A stretch of DNA of 64,000 bases. It comes from Tamarix chinensis. Taxonomy: Eukaryota; Streptophyta; Magnoliopsida; Caryophyllales; Tamaricaceae. The notes below the pieces were generated by a model, which saw only the letters and a list, made by a program, of their open reading frames with translations, did not search any database and was not told where the DNA came from. Location of the stretch: contig CM060177.1 in NCBI GenBank assembly GCA_030549775.1, positions 55,926,638 through 55,990,637 on the forward strand, read 5' to 3'. Shown here piece after piece: positions 46,916-59,870 of this stretch (the stretch's first letter is position 1; each line of letters opens with the position of its first letter). Both the position numbers and the translations under genes were made by a program.

Positions 46916-48094
46916 CCTCCCTACTTCTTCCCAGCACCACCTATTAGCCTCCACTAGCCCCTACAACCCATCTTTCTCTTCCTTTCTCTTTTCTTCTCCT
47001 TCTCAACCTCTACCCTGCATCACCACCTTCAGCTACTATCTCCCCTCTTCCATTGTGGCTAAAGCCACCCCTTAACCCCCTGACAAATTCGCTACCACCT
47101 CCCTACCTCAACCTACCGAGATCTCCCCTACAACACCTTCCTTTCTCCTCTTCTTTTTCCTTCCTTCCTTCTTCCTCTCCCTCCTTTCACGACTCCTTTC
47201 CAACTTTGCCACCGCTGTCTCCGCCACCCTGATCCACCAATCTCTGACATTTTACCACCACCTACACACTACCATCCCTCCTACACCCAGCACTATCCCC
47301 TCTCCCCTCCACAAGCCATTAACCAAAACCCTCACCCTCACCCAAGCCTTTTTTCCCTTTCTCCCAACTCTACTTTTCGTCTTATTTCCCCCTTCCCTTT
47401 TCTGCATCTAGCTTATGCTACCATGTAGTGTGATTTTTGTTACACATTATGAGCCTACTTAACAAAATTTTGAGGTATAAATATAGCTACTATTAGCAAG
47501 TATTTAATAATCTTTTTGATAAAATTTTATCCTTTTAATTTTTTACTACCATTATGCTAATTTTTATATTATTTCTAGTTATAAATTTTACTAATCAAAG
47601 CTTAAACTTTTTAGCGGGGGTACTAGTAAAGTTTGGTTATTATAGAAAATAAGGTAATCATTATACCCTACTTAAATGTGTGGGTATACGTATGCTAGCA
47701 CATTAGGGTTTTTGAATATATTTATGTGCATATTATTTGATGTTAAGTATGTCATGATTTGTAGCATATGTTGGTAGTGAAATGAAGAGCATGCCATTTG
47801 ATGAAATGTTTCATATGTAGAAATGATGGTTAAGAAAGGAGCCTTGGTTTTAATAATGGTATTAGATGCATGTATATGTCATGATAAGAAAATATGGCCA
47901 TTTTTAGTAGAAATAATGTTAATATGAGCCCTAAGGGCATTCTACTAATTTTTACTTGTAAATAGGGTGTGGTCTAAATAAAGGTGCATGATAGGTGAAA
48001 ATGGGTATTAATAATGAATAATAATGGTTAGTGGTGTTAAATGATGTATGTGGACCATGGGTGTTGATATTTTATATGTTAGGAGTACTTTAGT

Positions 48095-48540
48095 AACTTT
48101 GGCATAAAAAGGGGGTAACTTGGTAATCTTATGAATAAAAAGGGTGATATGGAAATTTATAGGTAAGAGATATATCTTGGTAATTTGTCATGGAAAAGGG
48201 ATAACTTGGTCATTTTAAGAATAAAGAGGGTAATTTGGTAAATTAGTAAGTAAGAAGGGATAACTTAGGAATTTAATAATTAAAAAGGGTATTTTGGTAA
48301 TTTAAAAACTAAAAAGGGTATTTTGGTAAGTTTATAAGTATGAAGGGTATTTTGGTAATTATATAAATATAAAGGGTAATTTGGTAATTTAACAAGTACA
48401 ACGGGTAAATTAGCAATTTAACAATTATAAATGGTAATTTAGTAATTTCACATATATGGAGGGTATTTTGGTGATTATATAAGTATAAAGGATAATTTGG
48501 TAATTTTGTAGGTATGAAGGGGTAAATTGGTAAATTGTAT
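48095..48540 (+). repeat. Degenerate ~30-35 bp minisatellite in LTR E
   Basis: Variants of AAAGGGTAATTTGGTAATTT are repeated about 13 times. Same theme as 16220-17350 in D, with fewer units. Confidence 0.78.
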
Positions 48541-49609
48541 ATAACATGACAATTGATCTAATGAACCTTCATAATGAGTTATAAAGGGTATTCAATAAAA
48601 GAATAAGGGTTTATGGCCTTAGTATCACTTATCTAAGAATACTCAGGTATAGTATAAGGATAAGGATATTTCGATAAATCGATGAATATCATAAGGATAA
48701 TGCATAGTATAAAGTTGAATGGATAATTAAGAGTATGATATGATGTGTATTTCCTAATCATACAAGAGGTACCTTAGTTGTTAATTATACATGGAAATAT
48801 GTGTTGGATGTGCTAGAAGTACATGTTAGGGTTATATGTTCAATGATCCTTTGGTATAGAGTACTTAATTCCATGACTAGTAGTATAATTATTTTATGAT
48901 AACCTATTATGACATATGAATAAATGAAAATGAATTCTTGATGAAAATAAAGGATAAGAGGAAGCCTTAACCTTAGGGGCATTTTGGTCATTTTGACTTA
49001 AGGTGTCTAAATATAAGAATTGGAACCTAAGTTGGCCTTGGTGGACTATCTAAGATAACATGAATAATAATATTATTAATGATTACTTAAGAATAACAGA
49101 AATAAATAAAAACGAATAAGTATGTGATTGTTGTGTTTCTCGTAGTCACCTTAATCAAGACATTAATAATTAAAGTGGGTGACCTTAAAACTAGAATGGT
49201 GGCTCTTTAGGGGTCGCTACCCTAAAGACGTGGTTTAGCCTAAGATTATTCTGGATTTTGCTAATGTGCCTTAGTGCCTCAACCAGACCCTACATCTTAC
49301 TCTATTTAGCTCTACGGACATACATAGGGGGTATGCATACTTATGGATTAAGTGTCCTTATTAGTAGGGTACTTTGTGTCTTTATGTACCAATGCGACCG
49401 GCATATCTTCTTGTCCATAGGTTGGTGGTTAGAGGGTAATGTGTTGCTTGTATGTACCATTATGATCGGTGCACATTTGTATCTTCAATTTTGTGATCTC
49501 CCCCTTAAGTTAAATAAATGGAATTGGTGTGTTAATTAAATGGAAAGGCACTAATCACTTATAGTGGAACACCACATAGGTTAGGCCCAGATGAATTATA
49601 TCATTTATA

Positions 49610-49820
49610 CCAATCCACCGGTCATAATAGTGGCTAGGAGTGTTTCACCCTAGAGATTATGTATATGTACCACTACACCCATTATAATAGTGGTCAGATG
49701 CATGTTACCCTAGATGTTGTATATGATTACTGGTCCACCAGTTATAATAGTGTTCAAGTGCATTTTTCCCTAGAGTTGGATATCTCATGCCTGGTCTATC
49801 GGTTATAATAGTGGGGTCTC
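49610..49820 (+). repeat. ACCGG-type sub-repeats in LTR E
   Basis: Four decayed units contain CCACCGG or CCACCAG and ATAATAGTGG. They are homologous to 18065-18510. Confidence 0.72.
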
Positions 49821-50643
49821 TGAACCAACTTTGATATAATTCTAGAAATAATATTGATTAATATTCAATTAATGGCTTAAGACCAGAAATTATTGATTTC
49901 ATCATTATGATATTGTTGATAGTATGATTGTGGCCTTGATGCTTGTCCTTGATGAAATGTGTTATTAGACACTTATAATTATACTAAAAAGAGCTTTGCT
50001 TGGATATTCTCATGGTAAGTGCTGGAAATGCTAAGTAAATGGACTTTGTGATATACAATTCTTATTGTTTGTAGTGTTATTCATATGCATTGTGTAATTT
50101 TTCTTATGTTGTTGTGATTATTTCTATGCTTGTGTATGTTTATTTTTTTACATTTGTTTATGTATGATGTGTTGCATGTGGGTCTTGCTTTTTAGTTTTG
50201 TATAAAGGGTTATTCAGTACGGTAACACTAAAAGGTTCTATTTGTGGGCCCCTACCTATTCAATCGGAAATTTCTCTTATACGTTAGCAATAGGTGCTAT
50301 TTAAATTATTATCGGGTAAGAGTGTAAGGACTATTCGGGTAGTTTATGACATTGTCTTTTAAACTTTTATAATTTCTTGTGTAATTATTCTATTTTCTCG
50401 TAATCACTAATAGTGGGTTTTACCTTTTGCAATATGATTTATTATGCAACTCTGATTTTGTTTATAACTTAGTTTTGTGTAATGTGCGTTCGTTCTTTTT
50501 AAGCATTAGCACTTGGTACTTAAATGGTAGAAGAGAACTTGTCTGGTACTAAGTGTGGCAGTAACATCCCCAAAATTTAACATTTTTTCTTTCACTTAAT
50601 TTTTCATAAAAAAAATTTAGTAGTGAATTTTGGGAGTGTTATA

Positions 50644-50648
50644 ATATC
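50644..50648. repeat. Target-site duplication of copy E, right
   Basis: ATATC; its partner is ATACC at 40918-40922. Confidence 0.7.
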
Positions 50649-51832
50649 TAATCTATTGACTACTTCTGTGGCTAATAAATTAGATTAAATATATTAAACA
50701 CTACCGATTAATAGTCCATAAGAATCAATTCTTTACTCTTGTGATTGATTGGATTCCCATTCATGTATTCAATATCCTACAGTGATTTCAACCTTTCACT
50801 TATAATGGACGTGTATATATATATGTATATATTTTATCAAACCTGACTTATATCAATAATTTCTGACATATGAAATACCCTATATGAACCATACATACAA
50901 CATATAATTTAACTTATTATATTCATACAAGATAGAGCCTAATTCAATATTAGAAAAGATAATTACTCATAACTTGAATGAAATGTAGAAAATAAATGTA
51001 ATTGACATACATAATGTAGAAATAATAAATAATGGAAAAGAGAATGAAAAGATCAAACTATCAATTAAAGATAAAATTAATGATCAGTAACGTTGAGATA
51101 CACCCTTCACCAATCTTCATTGAAGAACACAAACTACATAAGAATCATAAGTAAATTATAATAAATTATTTTTGCTTGAGAATAATACAAATAATTAATC
51201 ATTCTCTCCCTCAATACTATCGTCCCTCCTACCTTATATACTCAACTTGTTTTAATGCATAATAAGAGTGGAGATTGTGGGAGAAAACGTGTGTTGTGCC
51301 TGATAACTGTTGGTTGCATGATTGTGTAAGGTTGTACAAGCTGGTCTTGTAGCTTTTCAACTTTCAGTAAAATATACATGCATGGGTGTGCAAGACTGCA
51401 TTGTGATTATGTAAGGAAATGCCATGCAGGATGTTGTTCAATAGTTGCACGGTTGTGGAAGGTTGCACTAGCTAGTCGTGCAACTTTCGTTCTCTCAACA
51501 TAAGGATATTAAGAGTTGCACAGTTATGAAACATTACACTAGCTGGCCATGTAACACCCATTTCTTCTTCCTCTTGCTTCCTTCGCTCCTCTTTTTAGCT
51601 ATTTGACCCTCTTTACTTATCTAAAGACATGTGAAGTTGATTTTCTTCACTTAAGTCCTTCCATATTTGATTATTTTCTTGGTTCCATGCTTCTTTTCTT
51701 AGATATTTTCATTTGTGCAAAATTTCTTGAAAATCATTATTAAGAAAGTAGTAACACATACAAGATGCCAACACAAGACTACATAGATGAAGGGAAAGTG
51801 GGATAAAAATATGGAAAATTTTTAGGTTATCA

Positions 51833-52533
51833 TAAAGGAAAGAATGTTGATTCTTTGCTAAATAGATAAAAACTCTAGCTATCACCATGAACAACTAGAG
51901 CACCATAAACAAACCCCAACTCTTGTACTAAACTACCAAGCCACATAACTTCCTAAAAAACCTCTGTTATAGCTAAACACACAACCTTAGAACCTCTAAG
52001 GTCGAATACTAGCAAACTAGTGTATCTCTAATCATTAGGATCACAAGCAACATTAGAGTAATCTGATAACTAAATAGTTAACAATATATACTCAATACAA
52101 GACGATATTGTATGCACCAAGTACCTGAAAATCTACACCATACCTAACCAAGATGTCTTTAATAGACTCACCACACACATGCTCGCAACTGTTAGTACTT
52201 ATCACATTGTACACTAAGTATCTCACATTTATATAGTATGAATTAATGACTAAGCAATCCACCACAACCGCCTTGGATTTTGGCACATCCAAAGTCTTTA
52301 GCTTGTTCTCATTAGATAATTCTTTTGCTATGACAAGAAAAACATAAATACATGAAAAAAGAATAACAAGTGAAACATCACATACCTATGTCTAAGTTTG
52401 CTAAAGAGACCACATCTCCTCAAAACACCAATAGAATACCACAAGGTATAGTCAACACCCAAAATAACCTCTAAGTCTAACATTAGCTTTTGCATGACAT
52501 TACTACTCATAGTATATAGTACATAAAAAAATA
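51833..52533 (-). pseudogene. pol: Copia G reverse transcriptase end and RNase H (broken)
   Basis: The minus strand, read towards F, gives the RT C-terminus in the open frame 52292-52092 (SIKDILVRYGVD, LGAYNIVLY). Next come NVACDPND, CLAITEV, EVMWLGSLVQELG and finally IYLAKNQHSF in the frame 51894-51709, which runs into the F LTR. These are RNase H motifs of Ty1/Copia. The next motif, RMKHIDIKYHF, lies on the other side of F at 24365. Upstream RT and integrase are not found beyond H. The frame 52546-52328 has no recognisable domain. Confidence 0.82.
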
Positions 52534-53313
52534 TGTAATACCCCACCTTTTTGGAAAAATTTTAGAATGATAATTATGCTAATTTTAGATGTTTGATTTT
52601 GATTTGGCGTTATGATTTGATTTGAGGTAAAGTTTAATTTGAAATAAGGTTGGAAAATGAAATTTATTGAGTTTTTTAAGTGAACCGATGGACTGGTTCC
52701 ATAAAATAATTGATTGGTTCGTCATTTTAGCAAAGGGGTTTTTACTCGACCAAACTGATAGACTGGTTAGGCAAGTGATCAATTGGTTTGTAGAACAATC
52801 GACTAGTGGGCCAAACTGATTGACTAGTTTATCGAGTTGGGCATATTTTTTAAACTCAATTTTTTTAGAATAATTTCTTATACAGAAATGGAACTTTACC
52901 AACCCACACCAAATTATTCCTAAGAGATTCTTAACCTTTTTTCATGACGCATTTAGCTAGTAATACCGCTTTAGATCGATCTAAGGTTAATCGGTACAAT
53001 TAAGGGGTAGAGATGACCTCATCCTTGTCTTCTTCCACCTCTCTTCTCTGCATAGTTTTGAAATCAATACTTCAATCTCAGACATGATTCTAATCATCTG
53101 GAAGATTCCTTTCATACTAACCTTCCATTATCTCTCTTATGAATTTTAATTTTAGCCTAATTAACCTGCATCATCCAAAAACACCATTTGAGCTCTAAAG
53201 AATAGGTTAACATATATTGGAAAAAATTTATCCATTTAGCTAAAATTCAAATGGCAAGTATTAGGATTTTTGAAATATTCTTGAACCCTCTATGATTTTT
53301 GTTGACTTGTTGA

Positions 53314-53323
53314 CTATAAATAG
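53314..53323 (+). promoter_or_regulatory. TATA box of LTR-like element H
   Basis: CTATAAATAG in the context TTGACTATAAATAGCCC, a canonical plant TATA box about 780 bases from the LTR start. K has the same box on the other strand. The role is inferred. Confidence 0.5.
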
Positions 53324-54975
53324 CCCTAATCACTCCCTTTTGTGTACCTTTCTTTTAGCCACAAAAAATCCTTAACTCTTTATATTCACCCTCTTCCTTT
53401 CAACATATCGAACCTTATTGTCGATTCCTTTAGCTCTTCTAATCTTTTCTCTAGCTCTCTCTTGTTTTCATTATTAAGTAAGGAAGAGATAGATTTGGGA
53501 AAAAGGATTAAGTGGTTCAGCTAAGTATTCCCTGTTTTTACTTTAAGTGCGGTATCTTCCTTCTTTCATTTCTATTTCAAGTTTGAATTCACTAAGTTTT
53601 TGTTCAAATTTCTAATTTTGAGATTGTTATTTTAAGGCTTTAAAATTTGAGATTTTTACAAACAAAGATTTCTAGTTTAAGGTAGTTTTCCCGCATCAAG
53701 TAAGTAATTCTTACTTCTAGAATGGATTATGAGTATTACCGCATGATATGAATTTCTTTAATTTGATCTTATATATTGGCATGAATGTAAATAGCTTGCA
53801 TAATTGATGTGGATGGATAGATTATACATTATGAGCAAAAAGCATGAAACTTGAGGAAAATGGGATTTGGTGATTAAATGTTGAGATATGTAAGTTAATT
53901 TGGTTAAAAATGTGCTATACTATGTTAAGATATGTTATAGTGTGGTTTACTGATGATATATAAGCATGACCTACGTGAAAATGATGATTTAATGTTGTTA
54001 TAAAGCAAGTTGATCGATTGGTTCCTAGAATAGTCGATTGGTTAACCTAACCCATCAACCGATAAGCTTACAGAGACCTTAGGCATGCCCTCTGATTAAT
54101 TCCATTAACTAATTGGGTAGAACTGATCGACCGGTATATGAACAATTGACTAGTTTTCCCAAACTGATTGACCAATTTGAGGAAGATCATGGCTTGGTCT
54201 AGTAAAACCGATCAACCGGTCGATCTAAAACAATAAATTGGTTAATGCAACCACTCGACATAATACCCTAAAACTTTATTTTAGGATTAAAAAATAAAAT
54301 AAGGAATTATTAAATAAGATTTAAGTATATGTACCATTTTAAATAAAAGAATAATAATAACAATAATAATGGCAATAAAGAAAGAAAATTGATTTAGGGA
54401 CATAGTTAGTGGAGACTAAATTAATTAACTAACCTAAGATAAATTATATTAATTTCTAATTGAATAAATATTATTTTATTATTATTAATTTTTATTATTC
54501 CTAAAACTCCCAAAAATCTAAAACACCCTACCACCATATTTTTCCTTTTTTTCTTTTCACCTTTTCTTCCCTGTTTTTCTTTCTTTTCTTTCTTATTTTA
54601 TTCTTGTTCTTTTTTTCTTTTTTTCTCGCTTCCTTTAGCTGGCTGGGCTGTGCCTAGTGATGGTCCAACGCCCTCCTCCCACTCTTATTTCCTTTCTCCT
54701 TTTTCCCTACCCAATTGCTCGTTTTCTTTCCCTCTCCCCCAACTAGCCCAACCCGCATGTACCCCTTTCTTTTCCTTTTCTCTCCCTCTTTTTTTCCTTT
54801 CTTTCCCTTTTATGCCCCTATCTTCTTCATCTAGCCTAAGCAACCTTGGACATGACTACACATTATAGCCCTCCCCCTTTCCTCTTTCGGCGCTGTAGGG
54901 TGTGCAGCAAGCACATCCCTGCATGGACCCCTCCCCTTGTGAGCTCTTTCTCCCCCTCACCTACCCTCTCTGACC

Positions 54976-54985
54976 CTATAAAACC
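54976..54985 (+). promoter_or_regulatory. TATA-like box of LTR J
   Basis: CTATAAAACC lies in the pyrimidine-rich block, equivalent to CTATAAATACCCCC in C. The role is inferred. Confidence 0.4.
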
Positions 54986-55319
54986 TACCCTTTGCCCCTT
55001 GCTTATGTAGCTACCCTGGCCTGCATGTTGGCTAGCAGCCACCAACCCCCTCCCTTTGTCCTCTTCCCCTTCTTGTCCACTTCTTCTATCCCCTATACCT
55101 ATAAACCCCCCACTCCCTCCTTCCCTTTCTTTTTCTACCAATTCTCTCCTCTACCCCTTACTCTGGACGCACAAACAAATGCTGCTACCACCTCTAGGTT
55201 GTGCCGCTATCACCACTCCCTCCCTTCCTCTTCCTTACATCACCTTACACCCAATAAGCCATTCCCCTTCCATTCCTTCCCATTACTCTTCTCTCGCCAC
55301 CCATGCAAAGTGGGCAACT

Positions 55320-55324
55320 CAAGC
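55320..55324. repeat. Target-site duplication of copy I, left
   Basis: CAAGC, identical to 57673-57677. Confidence 0.9.
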
Positions 55325-56185
55325 TGAAATACCCCAAAACCCTAATTTAGAGGATTATAGCAAAATAGGGATTTATTAGGAAAATTAATTATATAAATTA
55401 TTCTATTAAATTAAGAGGAAGTAATTGAGGAAAAATCAAGAGAAAATTAACAAATAATTTAATTAGAAAAAATTAGGATGTTTTGCTAATTAAAATAGAA
55501 TTAAGGAAAAATCTTTCAAAACCCTAAAATAACCTAAAAGGGGATTTAATTATTATTTTATTAAAATATTATTCTTTTTAAATATCCCAAAATACCAAAA
55601 TATTCTAAATACCCCAACCCACCTATTTTTCATTTTTGTCCTCTTTTCTTTTATTTTCTTTCCTTCCTCTCTTTTCTCTTTTTCTTTCTTCCCTTCCTTC
55701 CTCGATTTAGGCCAGCCCACCCTCGTGGATCAGACTTCTTCCTTCCTCTTGCACGGCCTAAGCCCACCGCCTCTTCTTTTCTCCCTCACCAACCACCCGG
55801 TTCGCCCCCTTTTTTCTTTCTTTCTTTTTCCCCTGGACCGACCAATCCATACCCTTCTTCTTCCTTTCTTCTCCCCCGACCTTCCCTCTTCCCTGACGCC
55901 TTGACTTCCCCACTTCTCAGTGCAGGCAAGCAGCCACTGCATCGTCGTATGCCAGCCTTCCACCCCTACTCTCTTCCTCATCAATCCCTCTCTCTTCTCC
56001 ATCCAATCACATGCTCTCTCTCTCTCCTCACTTGTGCCTCTCTCTCCCTTCCTTTCTCCTTCCCCAAGCTGGCATACCTGCAACTTTGCAGGCCTGTACT
56101 GGTCGTGCGCTGCCGACCGGCAACTTACCAAGAATGCCATCATCCTCCCCTCTTCCCCCTCTATTGTTTTCCTCCCATCAATGGC

Positions 56186-56197
56186 CAATAAATACCC
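56186..56197 (+). promoter_or_regulatory. TATA-like box of LTR I
   Basis: CAATAAATACCC lies inside the GC-rich block, 860 bases from the LTR start, comparable to B and C. The role is inferred. Confidence 0.4.
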
Positions 56198-56806
56198 TTC
56201 AACTGCCCCATTCAACCCTTTTTCTTAGCTTAGAAATTTTATCCCTTTTTGTGTGTCGTTGCCTATTCAGCCGCCCATTCTACAACGGTTGTCTAGAGCC
56301 GCCACCCAAACCACTACCCAAAATACTCCCTGCACCACCCTCCATCGAGCTACACCCCTGACCACCCTCAATCCTCCCTACACCCTTTGTGATGCCATTT
56401 GCCACCACTCACGCCGCAACCACCACTCTCTCTACCCTCTAAAACCACCAATAGAACCCCCTTACCTCCCCCTATCTTCCTTTTCCCCTGCCTCCCTCTC
56501 CTTCTCCCTTCCTCCCTCTCCACCACTTTCAGGCACCACATTGCGGCTGCCTATGCCGCCCCCTTTGGCTATGTTGCCACCACCACCATTCCAACCCTCT
56601 CAACCTAGGGCATCCACCACCACCACCACCTCAAATCCCCCTATCAATCCCCCTCTCTTATCTTAAACAACCTACTTTCCACCCTTCTTCTCTTTTCCCC
56701 GCAGCCGCCGGTACCGCCTGCTCACCACCAACCTTAGGTACCCCAACCCTTAAAACCCTAGTTATGCTATCCTTATCTCTTTTATTTGTATTTATGTTAT
56801 TATCCT

Positions 56807-56852
<46 letters not shown>

Positions 56853-56996
56853 TTATCATTACTATTATCTTATCATTATTATTACTAAATGTAACCTCAG
56901 GATATTTATCCCATTATTATTTAAAGAAGTTGAAACCCTATTTTAATTATTATTATGATTATCCTTATTTTTTATTACCATTAATATCATTATTAC

Positions 56997-57000
<4 letters not shown>

Positions 57001-57060
<60 letters not shown>
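57001..57060. repeat. Perfect (ATT)20 microsatellite in LTR I
   Basis: 60 uninterrupted bases within the ATT-rich block 56808-57160. Confidence 0.96.
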
Positions 57061-57061
<1 letters not shown>

Positions 57062-57672
57062 GTGCTAACCTTAGTATATTATTACTATTATTATTTTTGT
57101 GAATATTCACACCCTTACCTTATCATTATTTTGATTATTATTATTAGTAGTAGTATTTCATGGGTGCTACTCATTTCCACAAGTAGAAGGCCCCTTTGAG
57201 TTTGTGCAAATAAATGATGTTATTTTCGATGCCTTTGATGCTTATGAGGCATCGGGCAGGGCTGAGAGTTGAGCTTGGACTGGTTTGGGGACCGAGAGTG
57301 ACGTGAACAGATTTCCCTTTTTATGTTCCTTTATTTTGTATCCGTTTATTCAGACTTTTTTAATCATACTATAGCTTTTATCCCTTTTGAGGAATTTTAA
57401 TTATATACTCTCAGATTGTAAACTCTTTTCTGCGTACTATGATTTCTATCTCATAAATGTTTCAATGCTTTTATGAATTAATGATCTAAGTTTGATTAAT
57501 GATGGATGGTAATCTTTCTTTAGCCTTGTGGTTAGTACCAGACTGGTGGGGGTCGGGCTTGTATTGATCACAGTTGCAATATCCCCAAAATTCTCAAGTT
57601 TTGATTTACTTGCTTCCGTTGAATCTTCTAATAAAATAAATTTTTTCACTAGTAAATTTTGGGGGTGTTACA

Positions 57673-57677
57673 CAAGC
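57673..57677. repeat. Target-site duplication of copy I, right
   Basis: CAAGC, identical to 55320-55324. Confidence 0.9.
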
Positions 57678-58072
57678 TACCCTTTTGCACCTTCCTCCAC
57701 CGCTAGTTCTGCTCTATGCCATCACCACCCTCCCTACCTCCCTTCTTGCACGAAAATCCCCCTTCCTTGCCAACACCTCCACCTCTCCTTTTCTCCCCTC
57801 TTGGGTGCCGCTGCTACCGCCACCATGTCGCCTCCTTGAGGTTACCACCACCATTGTAGACCACCTAAACAAAAGAACCCCACCACCTAAGAAACCCTAC
57901 CTCCCTTCTCTTTTTCCAACCTCGAAGACTCCTCATTTACATCTCCTCCACCACCACTGTCATGTCGCTGTCGTCGTTGCTGCCACCTCCTCACCTACTA
58001 TCCTTTCTAGTCATACCCTTCTCCCTCTTACTTGCTTAGTGTATTTTTATTTTAATAACTTATCATTATTAA

Positions 58073-58073
<1 letters not shown>

Positions 58074-58109
<36 letters not shown>
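58074..58109. repeat. (ATT)12 microsatellite in LTR J
   Basis: An uninterrupted ATT run directly after the pyrimidine-rich block, in the family's usual position. Confidence 0.92.
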
Positions 58110-59479
58110 TTGGTTAAGAAAATAAGAAAATAAGGAAAAAGGAAAAAGAAATAGGAAGAAAGTGAAGTGACCTAGATGATACTCTCTTTATAGGTTTTGA
58201 ACAAACATCTCCCCGTGAGGAGGTGTAGGATTCGTGTTTCAAGCCTAGAGCCCAATTAGGCAAGGATATAGTTAAGATTTTGAGTTGTGTTTATGGTTTT
58301 ATTGGTATGTTATGTGTAAATATATGTGTGTATGTGAACTAAGTGTGTATGTGGTGCATCTTGGCTTTCAAGAAGCTAAGGCATGGTGAGTATGACTTTC
58401 ATTATTTGGTGTATATGTGGTTACAACTTGCTATGGATGGACATGTTCTCTTATATGGCGAATATTAATATGTGTATGCCTAAATGACTTAGGTGGGACT
58501 TGAGTGGCTGTAGAAGATTAAAGAAAATAAAGAGGGTGTAGTGAGTGAGTTGATATGTGGAGATTGTCCTAAGTGTCTCACAAAATATGGTAGAGAAAAT
58601 AAAAGAAGAAATAATAAAATGAAGGGTTAGGGTAAAATCTGGCATGTGAAGTGTAAGCCTTGCATGGGCATATGTGCTTTACATGGGAGAAAGATTTATG
58701 TGGGGAAATCTTTCTAAGAGGTTAACCATAGGGAGGAAAGAGTGTTTTGGTTGGTTGGTGTTCTTGGGAAAGATTTAGTATATGGGTTGATGGAAAGGTG
58801 CATGGGGGCATAAACTAGGATTTTATGGGGGGAAACCCTAAGAATAGGAGTATTGTGGGTAAAGGTTGAGGAAGTTAGTTGAACCTCAATGTTGTGATGG
58901 GGTGTGTGCCATATGGAGGGTGTGAGCCAAGTCAAATGAAGGGTAAAGTTGTGTACGAGAATAGGGTATGGAAGAAGAAGGGAAATATTAGGGTTTACGA
59001 GGGTGATCAGCTAGGATATCATTATCACATGTAAGAGTTGAGGAGTTGGGTTGTGAGGTTTAGAATTGGAATGAGTATGGTGATGGTGTTAGAATTAAGG
59101 GAGAATGTTGGTTGAGTAAGGAGAAGAGAGGCTAGGGCCACATAGGCTAGATTAGGGTTTCAATGAAAACCCTAGTGGGTGATGGTGAGTATAGGTGGAC
59201 AAATGGGGAAGTAGGCCCTGAGCCATATATGTGAAGTTTCTAAGTTCGTGTGATAATGGTGGAAAGTGTATGGGGGCCTTGGAGTCTTAGAGGATGTAGA
59301 TGTCACAGGTTAAGGGATAAGGTATTTCAGGGAGTTTGGGTTGGTAGAGTGGTAATGAGTCAAGAATGTCTATGGGTGTGTGCATGTCTATATGGGTATC
59401 ACTATTGAATAAGACATGAATAGAATACTAAACACTTAAAATGGAAGATCATTGTGTCAGGCCTAGACATAAGATGTTA

Positions 59480-59870
59480 CTAGTCCACTAGTTATAAGAT
59501 TGGCCAAGAGCATTTTGCCCTGGTATGTATATATTACCGATCCACCAGTTATAATAGTGGTAAGATGCATTTTGCCCTAGAGTTGTATTCTCGTTCCACT
59601 ATTTATAATAGTGGGGGTCTCGAGCTCAATAAGTTAAACCCTGGGATGATAATAATTTATGGAAAAGACATTAATTACTTATAATAGAACACCACGTGGG
59701 TCAGGACCAAACATAGGATATTTACCTATCCATCGATCATAATAGCGACTAGGAGTGTTTTTCCCTGGAGATTTACATGTTTACTGGTCCACTAGTTATA
59801 ACAATGGCCAATCACATTCTACCTTGGAGTAGTTATTCCCGTTCCACCGATCATAATAGTGAGGTCTCCA
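59480..59870 (+). repeat. ACCGG-type sub-repeats in LTR J
   Basis: About six decayed units contain CCACTAG or CCACCAG and ATAATAGTGG with TTTTGCCCTGG tails. They are homologous to 18065-18510. Confidence 0.72.

Larger units (their letters stand above)
40923..50643 (+). mobile_element. Solo-LTR-like copy E, split by copy C
   Basis: It starts CGTAATACTCTAAAATTA (TG decayed to CG) and ends GAATTTTGGGAGTGTTATA (CA decayed to TA). Its own length is about 4.8 kb after removing C. Parts in order: AT-rich start, pyrimidine-rich GC block (41220-41971 and 46916-47420), minisatellite (48095-48540), ACCGG-type sub-repeats (49610-49820), and the CAGTACGGTAACACTAAAAG remnant of the hairpin (50215-50235). 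The one-mismatch TSD and decayed ends suggest it is older than C. The 181-codon frame at 41431-41976 is composition-driven. Confidence 0.85.
40607..51832 (-). mobile_element. 5' LTR of element F, split by solo LTR E
   Basis: The LTR parts are 40607-40922 and 50649-51832, about 1.5 kb together, matching 24366-25828 in order. The text GGAACATACC at the left break joins TAATCTATTGACTAC at the right break, as in the intact copy near 24680. The minus strand starts TGATAACCTAAAAATTTTCC and ends CATCA. ACGGTTGTGC-like motifs lie at 51300-51550. Confidence 0.88.
55325..57672 (+). mobile_element. Short solo-LTR-like copy I (2348 bp)
   Basis: It starts TGAAATACCCCAAAACCC and ends AATTTTGGGGGTGTTACA, with a perfect TSD CAAGC. 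It is inserted in the pyrimidine-rich block of J in the same orientation. It has the AT-rich start, GC block (55640-56760) with a TATA-like box, (ATT)n block (56808-57160) and terminal block, but lacks the minisatellites and ACCGG-type repeats of D and E. The terminus keeps GTTAGTACCAGACTGGTGG as in D. Frames of 96-161 codons in the GC block overlap on both strands and look composition-driven. Confidence 0.9.

Noticed and set aside
55730..56666. Overlapping frames of 96-161 codons on both strands
   Set aside because: GC-rich block of LTR I. Frames are unsupported by motifs and differ from the frames of sister copies.
54259..57672. Treating 54259-57672 as one LTR element
   Set aside because: A second family start (TGAAATACCCC) lies at 55325, preceded by CAAGC, which recurs after 57672, and J-type sequence resumes there. 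Two nested copies fit better.
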